From Synergistaceae bacterium UBA5560 (GTDB taxonomy: Bacteria; Synergistota; Synergistia; Synergistales; Aminiphilaceae): DNA of 7,530 bases. The position numbers and the translations under genes are program-made. Shown here in pieces: positions 7,301-7,530 of this stretch; the first letter of the stretch is position 1, and every line of letters begins with the position of its first letter. The stretch spans positions 15,070 through 22,599 of the forward strand of contig DIMS01000014.1 of NCBI GenBank assembly GCA_002425685.1. Reading direction: 5' to 3'. A model generated the notes under the pieces. That model was not told the origin of the DNA, did not search any database, and was given only the letters and a program-made list of their open reading frames with translations.

Positions 7301-7477
7301 CGTGGGCTCGCCGAGGTGGGGCGGCGCTTCGGCAGGGAGATTTCCATGAGCTTCGGCGTGGCTGGCAATGTGCGGGACGAGACCGCGGAAAACCTGATGC
7401 ACCGCACCGACGAGGCGCTGCTGCGGGGCAAGCGGGAGGGGCGGGACCGGGTGGTGCTGAGCGATCCTCCCGAGTGA
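4349..7477 (+). CDS. Membrane diguanylate cyclase with a periplasmic two-component-regulator propeller and Y_Y_Y sensor
   Basis: Predicted to make c-di-GMP from two GTP in response to an extracytoplasmic ligand. It encodes 1042 residues from the GTG at 4349 (AGGAGG 9 nt upstream); ATG at 4391 is the main alternative. An Arg-containing n-region, a hydrophobic stretch (FLFIMRLFPALAVLLFPLL) and SSSSASA look like a signal peptide. Fourteen Reg_prop-type blades follow, many with LWIGT/LWVGT-like signatures (about residues 94, 139, 311), enough for two seven-bladed propellers. Then come a Y_Y_Y domain (about 741-814), one TM helix (about 820-842), a charged coiled coil (about 843-878) and a GGDEF domain: DTLTGLFNRR 884-893, DIDQFK 919-924, I-site RSTD 951-954 and GGDEF 960-964. 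Catalytic and product-inhibition residues look intact. There is no EAL, kinase or HTH domain. In Bacteroidetes the same sensor is usually fused to a hybrid histidine kinase. The ligand is unknown. Confidence 0.95.
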   Translation: MGIRRQPIESEGASMSGSGDRRGVRLPEFLFIMRLFPALAVLLFPLLDPLPSSSSASARIFATENDGFFHSFSVSDGLSQSTGQDILQDSLGHLWIGTQDGLNRLTGNGFRVYRREEGNPRSLSNNVIMELFEDSRKTLWIGTFQGGLNRYDPASDSFERFTAGTDVRSLRSDQVRDLAENGKGELLVATDRGLDIFDAARERVRRISATDGLYVDRLFVDGEGTVWMGCNTGLVRLNSDESISVFFPPLDGSRQVVSLTSGEGREILVVFETDALFLFDPATERFRPYPRRHPELATANYLVERTSRGTLWIGTFDKGLFRDDGPDTPILHFRRNPEYPGTLAGNAVRRLYEDKNGHLWVGTYYNGVSVFAPERQKFHVVRSDPQNSASLLDNMVRGFWLDEEKGELWVATLQGVSRWIPRSGGYRRYTAGDGFPKNLAARVRGMYRAPDGRLFVFCFGGLAVYDGAQDRFVSYVPPGELPEGYRSDRTLALHLDRWGNEWIATEAGVFRRDSRGEWTRFVHDDDDPRSLVSDYITRFFEDREGRVWISSESAGVSIWTPGLDGFDTLAHRMGDPESLGSNNLFAFAETDDAFWLGTQGGGLSRLDKGTGKIRNYGFQEGLPNETIYAVLPGAEEELWLSTNNGVARFNPRDGAVRTFDEYDGLQSREFNNFASFRSGDGTLFLGGVAGFNYFRPQEPDGGVPARGVVLDALLVRGENRNDAWMLNTAGSVDLAWHEKDLTLVYSPVDLSAGDRIEFMYRLVGYDEDWKRVGHRRVAEYTNLPDGEYLFRIKASNGSGEWGEDAAEYRIRIGVPPWKTAFAYAVYVLGGILLMLSIYTFAARRQSKALRKAEEERVRLEDLVRERTSELVQANRELAVLASRDTLTGLFNRRKFDETFAAEFFRADRFDRPLSLALGDIDQFKMLNDREGHLFGDRVLAAVAESLSAGIRSTDVLARWGGDEFALLMPETGTDEALVVMERLRRGLAEVGRRFGREISMSFGVAGNVRDETAENLMHRTDEALLRGKREGRDRVVLSDPPE

Positions 7478-7530
7478 TCCCCTCTGTGCGCAGGAGGCGC
7501 CCTTTTCGGAGCACCCGGTGAATGGGGCGG
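7478..7530. other. Short 3' flank after the diguanylate cyclase gene
   Basis: This 53-base tail shows no gene start with a ribosome binding site. A tiny GCGC-AGGAG-GCGC hairpin (7488-7500) followed by CCTTTT could be a minimal terminator, but a 4-bp stem is too weak to call. Confidence 0.4.

Noticed and set aside
7488..7506. Possible terminator after the diguanylate cyclase gene
   Set aside because: Only a 4-bp GCGC stem before CCTTTT; too weak to support.
1..7530. CRISPR array, tRNA or rRNA gene, transposase or IS ends
   Set aside because: No regularly spaced repeats, cloverleaf-type or rRNA motifs, or transposase-like proteins were found by eye on either strand.

Overview
The window is a GC-rich bacterial segment with four genes. 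All three visible gene starts have strong AGGAGG-type ribosome binding sites. The large sensor protein has a Sec-type signal peptide, a single membrane span and an extracytoplasmic propeller, which suggests a Gram-negative-type cell envelope. I cannot name the organism; an anaerobe such as a member of Synergistota or a deltaproteobacterial lineage is only a guess from style.

Layout: (1) positions 1-1593, plus strand, hold most of a type III restriction-modification methyltransferase (Mod). It is open at the left window edge and seems to lack the usual C-terminal region; no res (restriction helicase) gene follows. (2) Positions 1594-1792 are a non-coding convergent gap. (3) Positions 1793-3753, minus strand, hold a two-gene operon of SAM-dependent methyltransferases. 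The first gene is a TcmP/leucine-carboxyl-methyltransferase-like protein (3753 to 2911). The second is a CrtF/TcmO-like O-methyltransferase with a winged-helix dimerisation domain (2839 to 1793). A well-formed sigma70-type promoter (TTGACA, 17 bp, TATTAA) lies upstream, and a perfect 7-bp-arm palindrome abuts its -10 box, a classic repressor-operator arrangement. (4) Positions 3835-4348 are a gap of about 500 bases with lower GC, a pair of imperfect 30-32 nt direct repeats and several small hairpins. (5) Positions 4349-7477, plus strand, hold a roughly 1040-residue membrane diguanylate cyclase: signal peptide, 14 propeller blades, Y_Y_Y domain, one TM helix, coiled coil and an intact GGDEF domain with an RxxD inhibitory site.

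How they may work together: the two methyltransferases are co-directional, 71 bp apart, and share one promoter, so they probably act on one substrate or pathway. The pairing resembles the carboxyl- and hydroxyl-O-methylating tailoring enzymes of tetracenomycin biosynthesis, but no polyketide synthase or other biosynthetic gene is visible. The diguanylate cyclase diverges from this operon and probably turns an extracytoplasmic ligand signal into c-di-GMP; nothing in the sequence ties it to the methyltransferases beyond adjacency. The best candidates for something undescribed are the repressor-gated methyltransferase pair and the repeat-bearing intergenic region upstream of it.
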